From Deltaproteobacteria bacterium (GTDB lineage Bacteria; Lernaellota; Lernaellaia; JACKCT01), in NCBI GenBank assembly GCA_027493875.1, contig JAOSJX010000004.1, forward strand, positions 108,528 through 172,527: a DNA stretch of 64,000 nt. Direction: 5' to 3'. Numbering within the stretch: position 1 is the first letter of the stretch; every line of letters begins with the position of its first letter. Under the pieces are notes generated by a model that searched no databases, had not been told where the DNA came from, and saw only the letters and a list, made by a program, of their open reading frames with translations. The position numbers were made by a program, and so were the translations under genes. Below are positions 1-10,429 of the stretch, piece after piece.

Positions 1-535
1 CGCGCGGGTCCGCTCTTTGCCAGATTTCGTCGTAGAACCAATTGCGCGCGAGGGGGGTGGTGGAAAAAAGCGCAAATCCTCCGCGGTCCGACAAGCGCAT
101 CCGCAGCGAGCCCTTCCACGCCTCGGGGTGCACCCGCGCGGCTTCGTCCATCCACAAGCCGTCGAGACCAACGCCGACGAGCAGCTCCGGCCGGTGCGCG
201 CTCTTGAAGTCGATCCGGATGTCGCCGTCCAAGGTGAGCACGCGGTCGGTTTGATGGAACGACAAGACGAGACGCGGCGCGGCATTCGACAAAAACGAGA
301 GAATTTCGCGCTGCTGGACGGCCACGAGATCGTAGGTCGGCGCCACGGCCCAATAGTGCAGCGGTCCGCTCTTGGTCAACCGGTCCGCGTACACACGGCG
401 CAGAAACTCGCGGGCCGCGCCGTGCGTTTTGCCCGATCGGACGCCCGCGCACACGGCGGTGAACCGCGCGCCCGCGCGATGAAGCTGTTTCTGGCCGTCG
501 TGCGGCCGATAATTTTCGAATAAGTGCGTCGTCAC
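1..535 (-). CDS. Phage-type terminase large subunit (TerL), N-terminal part, runs off the left edge
   Basis: The minus strand reads continuously from a GTG at 535 to the window edge (178 codons, no stop). Near residues 30-37 it has a terminase-style Walker A, AGVRSGKT, then a Walker B, LWMDEA, with the acidic pair at about 130-131, and an STTP coupling motif at 158-161. This order is typical of the packaging ATPase of tailed phages, prophages and gene transfer agents, which pumps DNA into proheads. The nuclease domain lies outside the window. The GTG start overlaps the stop of the upstream small gene (GTGA), so the two are translationally coupled. Whether the locus is a prophage, a GTA or a domesticated remnant cannot be seen here; no integrase or attachment site is visible on this side. 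TerL identity is fairly secure; the context is inferred. Confidence 0.85.
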   Translation of the reverse strand, partial: MTTHLFENYRPHDGQKQLHRAGARFTAVCAGVRSGKTHGAAREFLRRVYADRLTKSGPLHYWAVAPTYDLVAVQQREILSFLSNAAPRLVLSFHQTDRVLTLDGDIRIDFKSAHRPELLVGVGLDGLWMDEAARVHPEAWKGSLRMRLSDRGGFALFSTTPLARNWFYDEIWQRADPR

Positions 536-747
536 TCGGCGTCCTCCTCATCAACCCCGGGAATCCGGATATTGACGACCTGGACACCTCCCGGCGCGCT
601 TTGGCGCGAGATTTCCTCGCCCTTTTGCACGCGTTCGAGCAGTTTGGTGATTTGATCCAAATCCTTCGGGTCGAATGCTCCTTCGAGCTGGCTTTCGATC
701 ATCCCGCGAGCGCGTTGCCAGAGCGCCAGATACGAATCGTTCGACAT
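532..747 (-). CDS. Small acidic protein upstream of terminase (71 aa)
   Basis: A 71-residue ORF begins at the ATG at 747 behind a good ribosome binding site (AAAGGAG, 7 bases upstream). The longer ORF reading back to 834 lacks such a site. The sequence starts MSNDSYLALW and ends in an acidic tail. It contains a predicted helical segment with a regular pattern of Leu and Ile. Its stop overlaps the GTG start of the terminase gene. Position immediately upstream of TerL is where small terminase subunits or other packaging accessories often sit, but I do not recognise the sequence, so the function is open. Confidence 0.65.
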   Translation of the reverse strand: MSNDSYLALWQRARGMIESQLEGAFDPKDLDQITKLLERVQKGEEISRQSAPGGVQVVNIRIPGVDEEDAE

Positions 748-1053
748 CGCCGTCTCCTTTCGGGAGCGCATACGTCTCCCCATAGACCGCGAAGTGAACG
801 GAGAGGCCGACAAACCACAGAGGCACAGAGACACAGAGTTTTTTTAGCAAAGGAGGAGGAACCATCGAAGAGAAAAAGAAATGGCGGTCCGGGAAGGGTT
901 TAGAGCAACGCGTCTTGGGGGGAGGGGGAGGGGTTTCCCGAACCGCCATAATCAACAAGCTTTAAAAAGATCGGTGGGCGGCCCGTCGGGGGAAACGAAT
1001 CCCGCCCGTCAAATTCCGTCACGGGCCGAAAACCCGCGACGAAAATCAGTTCC
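748..1053. other. Intergenic region between smc and the terminase pair, with a CACAGAG-type repeat
   Basis: This 306-base stretch has no convincing gene. At 815-838 it holds an A/C/G-rich motif made of CACAGAG-like units (CCACAGAGGCACAGAGACAC followed by AGAG), then a run of seven T. I recall similar low-complexity sequence as dispersed repeats in many environmental bacterial genomes, but could not check this. The short ORFs here have unnatural composition. Confidence 0.5.
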
Positions 1054-4000
1054 TCAGTGCATCACCGCGGCCGTATCGTCCGGCAGGTCGTCGCCGATCA
1101 TCGTTTCGTCCTCGGCGAAACGCACCGAAACCAGTTTCGAGACGCCCGCTTCCTGCATGCTCACGCCGTAGAGCGTTTCGGCGATTCGCATGGTGCGTTT
1201 GTTGTGCGTGATCAGGATGACCTGGCTGTGTTCGCGCACCATGTGCATCAGGTTGTTGAACCGGTCGACGTTGGCGTCGTCCAGCGGCGCGTCCACCTCG
1301 TCGAGCAGGCAGAAGGGGCTGGGTTTGATCAGAAAGATCGAGAAGATCAGACCGATCGAGGACATCGCCTTCTCGCCGCCGGACAGCAGGGTGATGTTGG
1401 TCAGCCGTTTTCCCGGCGGCTGGATCGAAATATCGATGCCCGACTCCAAAGGATCGTTCGGATCGGTGAGTTCGAGTTTGGCCGATCCGCCGCCGAAGAG
1501 GGACGGCAGCACGGCCGCGAATTTTTCCGCCACCGCCGCGAAGGTCCGGATAAAGCGTTCACGCGATTCCTTGTTGATCTTGCCGATCGCCTGCTGCAAA
1601 TCCGCCATCGCCGATTCGAGGTCGGTTTTTTGCGTGGTGTAGAAATCGAGACGCTGCGTCTGCTCGGCGTGCTCCTCGATGGCGTCCACGTTGACCGGCC
1701 CGATCTTCTCGATCTTGTCGATCAATTCGCGGCGGCGCTCCGCCATGACCTGCACATCCACCGAATCGTCCTTGCCGCATTCCTCCGGCAACTCGGCCAG
1801 CGCGATGTTGTAGCGGTCGGTCAGCCGTTCGGAGAGGTGATCGCGCTTCATGCGGTACTCGACCAGCGAGACATCCTGGCGCGACAACTCCTCTTTGTGG
1901 CCTTCGACGTCCTTGCGCAAAACACGCAGGCCGGCGTCGGCGCGGGCGAGTTCTTCCTCGCGCGCTTCCTGATCGCCGCGCGCCCGCGCCAGCGTTTCCT
2001 GCACGCGGACGATCTCGCCGGCGCGTTCGCCGAGCGCGGCTTCGACGCGTTCGACGCCTTCACGCGCGCGGGCGATCCGGCGTTCGGACTCCTCCACCGA
2101 CGCGCGGCGCGCCGAAAGATCCTCGCGGACTTTTTGCAGCGTCCAACGCAGGCTCGTTTCGCGGTCGAGGGCGGCCTTGCGGCGTTCGCGCAGGCCCGCG
2201 ACTTCGGCGGAACGCTCCGTCACTTCCTCCTGAAGCGCCTCGAACTGCCGCGCGCCTTCGTACAAAGCGTCCTCACGCACCTGCAGATCGGCACGGGCGC
2301 GGGCGATCCGCTCATCCACCTCGCCGACTTCCGCGGAGGCCTTGGCGGAGGCCTCCTCGCGCGCGGCGCGCGCTTCGAAAATCGCGCGCTCGCGTTCGGC
2401 GAGTTCGTCCAACTGCTGGGCGACCGACGTCTCTTCGTCGTGCGCCCGCCGCAACGCGCTCTCGGAGCGGCTCGACGCTTCGTGCGCCTCGTCCAACGCG
2501 GGACGCAGCGATTCCCACACCGCTTCCACGCGCCGCAACTCCGCCTCGGCGGCGGTGAACCGGTCCTGCGCCTCGTCGCGCCGCACGGTCAGCCCTTCGA
2601 GCTCGGCGGTCAACTCGCGGATACGCCGGTTGCGCGCGAGGGCTCCGCCCTCGCCTTCGGCGCGTCCGCCGCCGGAAACGATGCCCGACGCGTGGACGAA
2701 ATCGCCCTGGCGCGTGACGAACGCGCCGTGGTAGCCGTTCGCCGTGTGCAGGGTCAGCGCTTCTTCCAACGTGTCGACGAGCAACACGCCGTCGAGCAGC
2801 GTCCGCGCGACGGGCGCATACCGTTCCTCGCAACGCACCACGTCGAGCAGCGGCCCGCGCGTTCGGCCGAGCGTATGCTGCGGGTAGTCCGTATCCGGCG
2901 CGCGCAGTTCCAACGGGATGAAAGTGGAGCGGCCGCCCTCGCCTTCGCGCAGGAAGTCCGCGGCGGCGAGGCAATGCTCGCGCCGTTCCAACAACACGCC
3001 CTGCACGCGTTCGCCGAGCGCGGCTTCGAGCGCCGCCTCGTATTCGGCGTCCGTTTCCATCACGTCGGTCAGCATGCCGAGCACGCCCGGGACCCGCGCC
3101 GATCCGTTCGCTGATTTTTCCTCGAGCAGCCGGCGGACGCTTTCGGACGAGCCCTCCTGCCGCTCCTTGACCGCGACGAGCGAATCAAGCAGCACGTGAA
3201 CGCGCTGCCACCCGCCGCGCGCCTTGTCGAGCGCGTCGCGGGTGTCGGTGTGCATCTCTCGGACGCGGCCGAGCTCTTCGGCACGCTCGCGCATTTCCTC
3301 GGCCAGGGTCTCGACGCGGGCGCGCAACTCGCGCGCCTCGCGCATCTTCGCTTCGATATCGGAGATCAGCGCCGCGCGGCGCGCCTCGAGTTCCTCCCGC
3401 TTGCGTCCGATGTCCTCCAGCCGGCGGCCATCGTCCGCCTCGCGGTCGGCATGCCCCTCGACCTGCCCGGCCAGCGCGGCGCGGCGCTTGGTCTCCTCGT
3501 GAATCGTTTCGCGGAGGGATTCGGCCGCTTCGGAATTTTCGCGGCGTGTCTTGCGGTAGACTTCCAGGTGCTCGCGGCTCTCGTCGAGCCGGGTTTGGCC
3601 GGCCTCGAGCGCCTCGCCGGTTTCGCGCGCCTCGGCGAGCGCTTTTTCGGCGTCCGCCTCCAGCGTGGGAATGGAACCCTCGGCCTTTTCGATTTCCGCA
3701 AGGACGGCCTCGCGGCGCGCGCCCTCTTCCGCCGCTTCGCGCAAGAGTCCGGCGCGCTCCTCCTCGAGCTTGCGCAGCGCGTCCTGCATCTCGGACAACT
3801 CGCGCGCCTTGGATTCAAGCGCCTTCGATTCGCGGAGATGGTCCAGGTGCCGTGCCTCGACGGCGGCTTCCTCCGCGGCGAGTTTGGCCTGCGCGGCGTC
3901 GAGTTTTTCCCTGATCTCGCCGAGCACCCGGCGGGCTTCGGCTTCCTTGCGGTCCAGCTCCGCCGCCTCGCGGGCGGTCAGCTCAAAATCGAGCGCGCGG

Positions 4001-4673
4001 AGTTCCTCGGTGAATTCCTTGTAGCGGGCGCGCGTCCGGCCTGACGCGCGAGGCTGAGCACGCGGCTTCGGATTTCGGAAATGATGTCTTCGGCGCGTTC
4101 GAGATTCTGCCGCGTGGCTTCGAGCTTGCGTTCGGTTTCCTCGCGGCGGACGCGGTATTTGGTGATGCCCGCGGCGTCCTCGATGAGGAACCGGCGGTCC
4201 TGCGGCTTGGCGGAGAGCACGCGGGCGATCTGCCCCTGCTCGATGACGGAATAGGTCCGCGCGCCGATGCCGGTGTCCATGAGCATCTCGTGGATGTCTT
4301 TGAGCCGGCAGGCCTGACGGTTGATGAAGTATTCGCTTTCGCCGGATCGGTAGAGGCGCCGGGCGATCTCGATTTCCGAAACGTTCTCGTAACCGACGGG
4401 ATGCACGCCGTCCTCGCAACTGAACAGCAGCGATACCTGCGCCATGGAGGTGGGTTTGCGGCTGTTGCTGCCGGCGAAGATGACGTCCTGCATCTCCGTA
4501 CCGCGCAGCGACTTGGCGGACAACTCGCCCATGACCCAGCGGATGGCGTCGACGACGTTGCTTTTGCCGCAGCCGTTGGGTCCGACAATGACGGAAATGC
4601 CGTCGGTAAAGGAAAGGCGGGTTTTATCCACGAAGGATTTGAAACCGACCATCTCCACGTGCTTGATCTTCAT
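1054..4673 (-). CDS. smc: Chromosome segregation protein SMC (one frameshift)
   Basis: SMC is the ATPase that loops and compacts the chromosome, normally with ScpA and ScpB. The start at 4673 opens with MKIKHVEMVGFKSF, the conserved SMC N-terminus. Walker A, GPNGCGKSN, is at residues 31-39. Two very long Glu/Arg/Ala-rich coiled coils flank a hinge at about residues 510-660. The C-terminal head carries the LLSGGEKA signature and Walker B FCLLDEVDAPLDD. Total length is about 1206 aa, normal for the family. The frame changes near 4030-4040, in a GCGCGCGCC stretch after the first head half: ...RQAGRA continues as RYKEF in the next frame, as expected for an intact SMC with one base missing. I consider this a sequencing error. 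A DnaA-box-like palindrome lies upstream. scpA and scpB are not in the window. Confidence 0.95.
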
Positions 4674-4817
4674 GACGAAACGCGCAACTCCCCATTTTAA
4701 CGACGTTTTTCTCCAAGCCCCCGCTTGGAGCCACAAGATCTGATGCAGTGGGGGGAGGCTATACCAGCCCTTGGCCCAAGTCAAGCAAAAATACCATCCA
4801 CAGGGTGTTTTACCGAT

Positions 4818-4839
4818 TTATCCACAATATGTTGTGGAT
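4818..4839. promoter_or_regulatory. DnaA-box-like palindrome
   Basis: A perfect DnaA consensus box, TTATCCACA, lies at 4818-4826. Its core forms an inverted repeat with TTGTGGAT at 4832-4839 (arms ATCCACAA/TTGTGGAT, 4-base spacer). A weaker CATCCACAG lies just to the left. The element sits between smc and the terminator of the next gene. It could bind DnaA and tie smc expression to replication; a single cluster is not enough to call an origin. Confidence 0.45.
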
Positions 4840-4881
4840 CGGACAAACTCACTCGCTCGCCGCCGAGCGTGATCTCGGGCG

Positions 4882-4919
4882 AAAAAAAGCCGTCCCACTG
4901 ACTGCGGGACGGCTTTTTA
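4882..4919. terminator. Bidirectional rho-independent terminator
   Basis: The stem AGCCGTCCC (4888-4896) pairs with GGGACGGCT (4906-4914). It has an A run on the left and a T run on the right, so it can act in both directions. It ends the minus-strand beta-propeller gene that stops at 4944. Confidence 0.9.
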
Positions 4920-4943
4920 TTTTCGTTAGATCGAGGTCAGGTT

Positions 4944-6527
4944 TCAGCAGCCGCAGCCGCCGTCATCATCGTCGTCGTCATCGTCGTCGCCGTCGACATC
5001 GTCATCGTCGGCGGTGTCGTCGTCCGAGGGAATTTCCTCGCACGCGTCGGCTTGCTCGTTGCACTGTTCGCCCTCATCGCACGGATCGCCGGAAAACTCG
5101 CAAACGCCCTGGTCGTTGCAAGAGCCGGCGCCGGTGCAGAAGTTTCCGTCGTCGCAATCGGCGTCGGTTTCGCAGGGGCACAGCACGGCGAAGCCGGCGA
5201 TGCCGGCCGCGTCGTCCACCGGGTCGGTGTTGACGTCCTCGGCGCCGGCCATCCGCGCGACGAGCGAACTCGCCTTGGCGTTGATGCACTCGCCCGGATC
5301 CTTGGCGGTAAAGCCGACCGTGACGGTGAACGATTCGCCGGCGGCGAGGTTTTCACCGAAGGACGTGACGAGGTCGCTCCACGTCAACTCGGCCTCGGCT
5401 TTAGACACGTCGGGCGCCGGCGTCGCGGACACGAATTCGAGCAGCGCGTTGTCGAAAAGAACGCTCGCGGGAAGCAGCGCGATATCCTCGTCCCCGTTAT
5501 TGGAGATGGTGAACTCGGCGGCGAGCGTTTCGCCGATGGCGGGAACGCGGTTCGCCGGATCGGTGACCGTCACCGCGACGGTATCGCCGAAATCATTGAA
5601 ACCGACGCCCAGGTCCGTCCCGCTCCACGTGCCGTCGCCGTGCGGGAACATCGTGATCTCGTCGAGCGTTTCGCCGTCGAGCACGTACAGGCCGGTCTCG
5701 GGAAGATCGCCCTCGCCTCCGAGCGCGAACACGAGCGACCCGTCGCCGGCCGCGGCGATGCCCTTGGCGACGGTGCCGAGCTCGGCGAAGTCCTCGGTGC
5801 CCGCCCCGACGTCGAAGCTCGTGACGACGCCCGGGCCGGCGAGCGCGTTCGTTGTGTACACGACGGGCGTGGGCGCGCCGACCGCGGAGATCGCGATGGC
5901 GAGATTGGTCTGATCGAAATCACCGGCCAGCGTATGCTCGTTGACGTCGAAGTAGTTGACGGACGGCGCGGCGCTGCCGACGTAGAGAAAATCACCGAAA
6001 ACACTCAGGCCGTAAATGGTTTCGTCCGTGGAAAGATCCCACGATTCGCCGAACGTCATGGTGTCGGTGTCGTACACGATGACGGTGGACGATCCGACGT
6101 CGGCCATGAAAAAGCGTCCGGTCGTCTCGTCGATGTCCATGCCCGCGAGATCCGTGGCCTCGTCGATGTCCGTGTCGGCCAGGCGCTCGAGCGTCAGCGC
6201 GTCGAAGGTGTCGAGCAGGCCGCTGTGTTCGTGCGCGACGTAGACGCGGCCGTTCGCCGAATCCACCGCGATGCCGACCGGTCCTTCCGCGGGTTCGGCC
6301 TGGCCGTCCACCCAGACGGTCTGCGCCTCGATGACGGTCTCGCCGAGAATGACGTAGGCCGTCACGGGATAGGGGTCCGCGTTGACGTGCGGAAGCACGT
6401 AAAGCACGCGCGGGGCCTCGGGCACGTCCGTTTGCGCGCTCGCCGCGATCGGCGCTCCGGCAAGCCACAGCGCGACCACGGCCGCCAGCACGATCTTGGC
6501 GGTTTTTCCTTCCGTGTTAACTCTCAT
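4944..6527 (-). CDS. Secreted beta-propeller protein with Cys-rich repeats, poly-Asp linker and C-terminal Cys motif
   Basis: The 527-aa precursor has a Sec signal peptide (about residues 1-31, ending in AASAQ). Next comes a YVTN-like beta-propeller of about 300 residues with repeated 'value of day'-type blades (GIAVDSANGRVYV). A DUF11-like Ig-fold domain follows (around VPAIGETLAAEFTISNNG), then a short Cys-rich segment with the DADCDDGNFC signature. The tail is almost pure Asp and ends GGCGC. It is the most divergent of five paralogues in the window (others at 7788, 32281, 34128, 36074) and has fewer Cys-rich units. Related repeat proteins are surface or extracellular; no enzymatic motif is visible. 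It may be co-transcribed with the SUMF1 lipoprotein upstream (70-base gap). Confidence 0.85.
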   Translation of the reverse strand: MRVNTEGKTAKIVLAAVVALWLAGAPIAASAQTDVPEAPRVLYVLPHVNADPYPVTAYVILGETVIEAQTVWVDGQAEPAEGPVGIAVDSANGRVYVAHEHSGLLDTFDALTLERLADTDIDEATDLAGMDIDETTGRFFMADVGSSTVIVYDTDTMTFGESWDLSTDETIYGLSVFGDFLYVGSAAPSVNYFDVNEHTLAGDFDQTNLAIAISAVGAPTPVVYTTNALAGPGVVTSFDVGAGTEDFAELGTVAKGIAAAGDGSLVFALGGEGDLPETGLYVLDGETLDEITMFPHGDGTWSGTDLGVGFNDFGDTVAVTVTDPANRVPAIGETLAAEFTISNNGDEDIALLPASVLFDNALLEFVSATPAPDVSKAEAELTWSDLVTSFGENLAAGESFTVTVGFTAKDPGECINAKASSLVARMAGAEDVNTDPVDDAAGIAGFAVLCPCETDADCDDGNFCTGAGSCNDQGVCEFSGDPCDEGEQCNEQADACEEIPSDDDTADDDDVDGDDDDDDDDDGGCGC

Positions 6528-6596
6528 CGTCCAAATCCTTCCTTCATAAGGAGCCGGCGGCCAGAGGCCGGCGGCCGAAAATCCCGCGCGGCGCGG

Positions 6597-7698
6597 CTAT
6601 TCGTCGAAAGACGTCCGCACGACGCGCAATCCGTTGTCCTCGTCCAAGCGGTCGGCGACGCCGACGCGGCGATAGGCGGCGCGGCAATCGGCGGCCGAGG
6701 CGAACATCGATCCGCCGCGATACATGTGCGCCACGGTGCCGCCGGGGCCGGTGGGATCGAGGACCGGTTCCTCATCGAACTGGTAAGGCACGTCGGTTTC
6801 GTCGTCGATCCCGTCCCAGGTCCATTCCCAGACGCTGCCGAGCATGTCGTGGAGGCCGTACGCGTTGGCGTCTTTCGTTCCGACCTTGTTGATGTCGAAT
6901 TCGGAGGTTCCGCAGTACCACGCGATATCCGTCAAGTTGTCTTCCGCGCAATTCCAATCGGTTACGTCGCCGCCGTAATAGGCCGTGGTCGTCCCACCGC
7001 GCGCCGCGTATTCCCATTCGGCTTCGGTGGGCAGGCGGAATCCGTCGCACTCCCAATCCCACGTGACCACGCCCTCGCCGTCGCGCGTGTAGCAGGTGTC
7101 GTAACCGTATTGCTCGGAGAGGGCGTTGCAAAAGTCGACCGCGCGGTTCCAGCTCACGGTGCCGATCGGAAAATCGTTGTCGCAATCCCACTGCCCCGGC
7201 GGAAACTCGCCCATCAGCCCGAGCCACAGCGATTGCGTGACCTCGTGTTTGGCCACGTAGAAATCGCGGGTGAGGGTCACCTGATGCTGCACCTCCCACG
7301 CGGGGTCGCCGGGGCCGCCGAAGTCGGGATACACGTATTGCTCACTCTCTGGGCTGCCCATCAGGAAGGTCCCGGAGGAAACGAGTTCCATTGCCGGTTC
7401 GAACACGAGAGGCTCGACGTCGGGGCATTGGGGCGGCGGTCCGGTGTCGTCGTCATCGTCGTCCGCGGTATCGTCATCGGCCGTATCGTCGTCGCCGGTG
7501 TCGTCATCGACATCATCGTCATCGCCGGCCGTGTCGTCGTCGGCATCATCGTCCACCGCGTCGTCGTCGCCCGCCGTGTCGTCATCCCCCGTATCGTCGT
7601 CGCCGCCCGCGTCGTCATCGTCGTCATCGTCGCCGCATCCGCAGCCGACGGCCGCCGGCAGCACCAGCCACACGATCCAAAAAAATTTTACACCGCAT
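6597..7698 (-). CDS. SUMF1/FGE-domain lipoprotein with N-terminal poly-Asp tether
   Basis: The mature part is a formylglycine-generating-enzyme-like (FGE-sulfatase) domain. Visible family marks are SGTFLMGSPE, DFYVAKHEVTQ, RLPTEAEWEYAARGG, GLHDMLGSVWEWTWD and a C-terminal MYRGGS/GLRVVR region. It follows a lipobox GCGCG and about 65 residues of Asp-rich repeats (units such as GDDDT). The longest ATG-free frame begins at 7673. Removing one base from a seven-A run (7679-7685) joins it to ATG 7698 and creates a classic lipoprotein signal, MRCKIFWIVWLVLPAAVGCG, so I extend the gene there. True sulfatase-activating activity is doubtful; many such domains serve other roles. It shares its domain with the C-terminally tethered protein at 29953. 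Confidence 0.85.
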
Positions 7699-7723
7699 CG
7701 TCATGTCCAAGCCGTCCGTCGGT

Positions 7724-7764
7724 TCAAATAAAGGGAGCCGGGCGCGTTATGCCCCGGCCCCCGT
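7724..7764 (-). terminator. Terminator of the 7788-9619 gene
   Basis: Read on the minus strand, an imperfect GC-rich hairpin (GGGGGCCGGGGC / GCCCGGCTCCC) is followed by TTTATTTG. Confidence 0.65.
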
Positions 7765-7787
7765 TCTTCGCCCGTTCGAATCCCGTA

Positions 7788-9619
7788 TCAACCGCAGCCG
7801 CAGCAGCCGCCGGTCACTTCACCTTCCCCCGGGTCCTCTTCATCGGCGACGGGAATTTCGTCGGTCGTATCGTCGTCGTCCGTGGGGGGTCGTCGGCGGC
7901 TTCGCAGACATCGATGTTCTCGTTGCACTCTTCGCCCTCGTCGCACGGGTTGCCCGTATCGTCGCAGGCCGTGGTTTCCTCGTTGCACACGGAATCGCCG
8001 TTGCAGAACTGGCCGTCGTCGGTGCAGGGGTCGCCCTCGTGCGCGCATTCGTCGGTGGCTTCGATGCACTCCGACGTTTCGCCGCCGTTGCAAAAGATCC
8101 CGTCGTCGATGGGGCACGGGTTGCCCGAGCTTTCGCATTGGTTCTCGTCGTTGCAGATTTCGGTGCCGTTGCAATACATGCCGTCGTCGCAATCGGCGTC
8201 GACCACGCACTGGCAGGTGATCGTGTAGCCGAAGGTGCCGGCGGCGTCTTCGACCGGGTCACCGAGATCGTCCTCGACGTTGGTGATCTCCGCCAGGTTC
8301 TGGCCCTGGACCTGATTCGTGCAGGCCTCGGGCTGCGCCTGGAAGTGGACGACCACGGTGAGGGTTTCGCCGTAGGCCAGATCGGAGCCGCGCTGCGCGA
8401 TCAGATCGGTCCAGTCGATTTCGCCGTCGTCCGTATTGTCGTCCGAGGTGTAGGGCGCCTCGGCGAAGAGATAGGTCAGTTGCGTGGTGTCGTAAATATC
8501 CTTGAGCGGCAGCACGTGGATCGGCCGGGAATTGCGGTTTTCGATGGTGATCTCGAAAACGACTTCCTCGGTCATGTTGATGGTGCCGTCGGGATGCGAG
8601 CTGGAGTCCTTCTTGACGGCGCTGCCGAAGGCGAGCCACGTGGCGTCCACGTCGGTGGGGCTCCAGCCGAAGTTGAGATCGACCCGCGACAATTGCGTCA
8701 GCGTATCCCATTCGAACACGCGCACCGACGGCAGATTGCCGAAGGAGCCGCCGATCGAGGCGTAGACGTAACCGTCCACCTGGTTCACCGCGATCCCGCG
8801 GACCGAGCCGGCACCGATATTGACGCTGTCGCGGTTGCCGGTCTCGACGTCGGCCATGGTCAGATAGGGCGAATCGGGCGGCGGATGCGACCCGCTGACG
8901 GAGCCGGTGTAGAGCACCGGATACCCGTTGTCCTTGATGTAGACGGCAAGCCCCTGGGAGACGTAGAGCATCGTTTGATTGCCGACCTCGGCGTGCGTGT
9001 CGATGTCGTACCACCGCACCACCTGCGTGGCGTCGGTGAGAAACACGACGTCCTGGCCGTCGAGATCCTCGATGATTTCGACGTCGTAGGCGCCGGCGCC
9101 GGAGGGGATGGCCCAGGTGTCGACGTGGCTGAAGGTGTCCGTATCGAACACGTACATGTAGTTGATGCCGCGGTCGACGACGAAAAGATGGCCGCGCGTT
9201 TCGTGCACGTCCATGCCGGCGATGTCGTCGACGGGGTTCAGCGGATCGGGGCTGACGAGCGTGATCTGGCCGAGCGGCGTGGCGTCGGTGGCGTCGAAAA
9301 CGTCCAGCGTGCCGGAGAATTCGTAGGAGATGAACATCCGTTCGTGGATCGGATCGACGCCGATGCCGACGGCGCCGCCGTCGCGGTCGAGCGGCCGCCA
9401 CGTGGCGGACAACGCCAATTGATCGCCGTTGACCGCGTAGGCGCGGATCGGATAGGTGGTCGCGCCGCCGATATTGCCGATGGCGAAAACGGTGCGCGTC
9501 TGGTTGAACACGGACTGGGCCGAGGCGTCATGAAGCCCGGCCGCGGTGAACACCAGCGCCAAGGCGAGAATGACTGTGATCCGGCTAAGCCTTCGGAAAC
9601 AGACAGAGGAAGTCGTCAT
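7788..9619 (-). CDS. Secreted beta-propeller protein ending GGCCGCG (one frameshift)
   Basis: This protein of about 610 aa starts at the ATG at 9619 (MTTSSVCFRRLSR), with a signal peptide ending near HDASAQ. The order is beta-propeller (about 300 aa, including GVDPIHERMFISYEFSGTLD), a DUF11-like domain with HVLPLKDIYDTTQLTYLF, three Cys-rich repeats (DADCDDGMYCNG, IDDGIFCNGG, TDDGQFCNGD), then NPCDEGEECNENIDVCE, an acidic linker and the terminal GGCCGCG. The frame breaks in a run of six C at about 7888-7893; one more C restores ...DDPPTDDDD and the conserved tail. It is closely similar to the paralogues at 32281 and 34128. Cell-surface or extracellular location is inferred from the signal peptide and disulfide-type repeats; the ligand is unknown. 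Confidence 0.85.
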
Positions 9620-9816
9620 GGGGTCCCTCGCTCCAAGTTCAAAAAAATTGTCGTCGCGGCGGGCAATCGCCTTCATCAGATCGGGAGCGCGCATCGACAA
9701 GGCGCTCCATTCCCCGAATCGCGTGCATTTTATAGCAGATCGGACGGGAGAAAACCAGCGTTTTTCCTACAAAAAACGCCGGTCGGCCGCCCGGCGGAGC
9801 GGGGCCGGCGAACGAT

Positions 9817-9866
9817 AAAAAGAACGCGCCGCCAAGCACTTAGGCTTCGCGGCGCGGTTTTCTTCT
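9817..9866. terminator. Rho-independent terminator
   Basis: CGCGCCGC (9825-9832) pairs with GCGGCGCG (9849-9856). T-rich tracts lie on both sides, so it serves the minus-strand gene ending at 9881. Confidence 0.8.
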
Positions 9867-9880
9867 TCGCTTGACGAGGA

Positions 9881-10203
9881 TCAGACCTGAGCGCGCTCTT
9901 TGAGGAGCCCCTCGAAATACGGCTTCACCGTGATCGGCAGCATCGTCGTGCGCTGGTAGCGGATGGGCTCGTTGAGAATCCGCAATTCAAACTCGCGGTT
10001 GTTCCGGCCCCTGCTCATCAGAACCTTGTGCTGGCGCCGGTCGTCGCAGATTTCCTTTTCAAGGACATGCACGTGCGGTAATACGCGAAGAGCTTACGTC
10101 CGAAGGGCGTGTCGAAGCGGTCGAAGCAGCGGTTTCGGCTGACCCGTTCGGTCTCGTTGAGTTCCAGGAGCTTTTGCAGTTCGTTGTGAAGTTTGTCTTC
10201 CAT
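9881..10203 (-). CDS. Small hypothetical protein, about 107 aa (one frameshift)
   Basis: The gene starts at the ATG at 10203 (MEDKLHNELQKLLELNETER) with an AAGGAA ribosome binding site. It changes frame near 10076-10082, after RKLFAYYRT, and continues HVLEKEICDDRRQHKVLMSR to the stop at 9881. It is a charged cytoplasmic-looking protein with no signal peptide or membrane segment. I do not recognise the family. It sits alone between two terminators, so it is probably its own transcription unit. Confidence 0.6.
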
Positions 10204-10429
10204 AGGCGTTCCTTGTCCCCTATTTGTTCCTCGATTTGATTCGCGACCGGGATGCCCCGTGGCTGGCGCCGGGCCCAAGGCCCATTCTCAATACATCCAG
10301 CCCGCAATTTTACCCAATTTTACGCACAGCGTCAAACATGACGCGGCCCTCAAAAAGCCGCGTCTGCCGGACTTTCGTCCTGTTTGAATGATCGTATTTT
10401 ACCTGATTTTTCGATCCGATCAAGCAAAT

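Noticed and set aside
17..523. Plus-strand ORF of 168 aa at the left end
   Set aside because: It is antisense to the terminase reading frame, which has clear ATPase motifs and no stop.
4796..4839. Chromosomal origin of replication
   Set aside because: Only one good DnaA box with an inverted partner, no AT-rich unwinding region and no dnaA, dnaN or gidA nearby.
7440..7640. Repeat array that could be mistaken for CRISPR or a minisatellite locus
   Set aside because: The repeats are in-frame Asp/Thr/Gly codons of a lipoprotein tether; there are no unique spacers of fixed length and no cas genes.
6597..7698. True sulfatase-activating enzyme (FGE)
   Set aside because: The fold matches SUMF1, but I cannot see the full copper-binding Cys pair of active FGE, and no sulfatase gene is in the window.
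5052..8228. Very long plus-strand ORF (over 1000 aa)
   Set aside because: It is the complement of the propeller and SUMF1 genes; GC-rich, repeat-rich DNA keeps the opposite strand open. It has no signal peptide or motif and is rich in Arg, Val and His, as a shadow would be.
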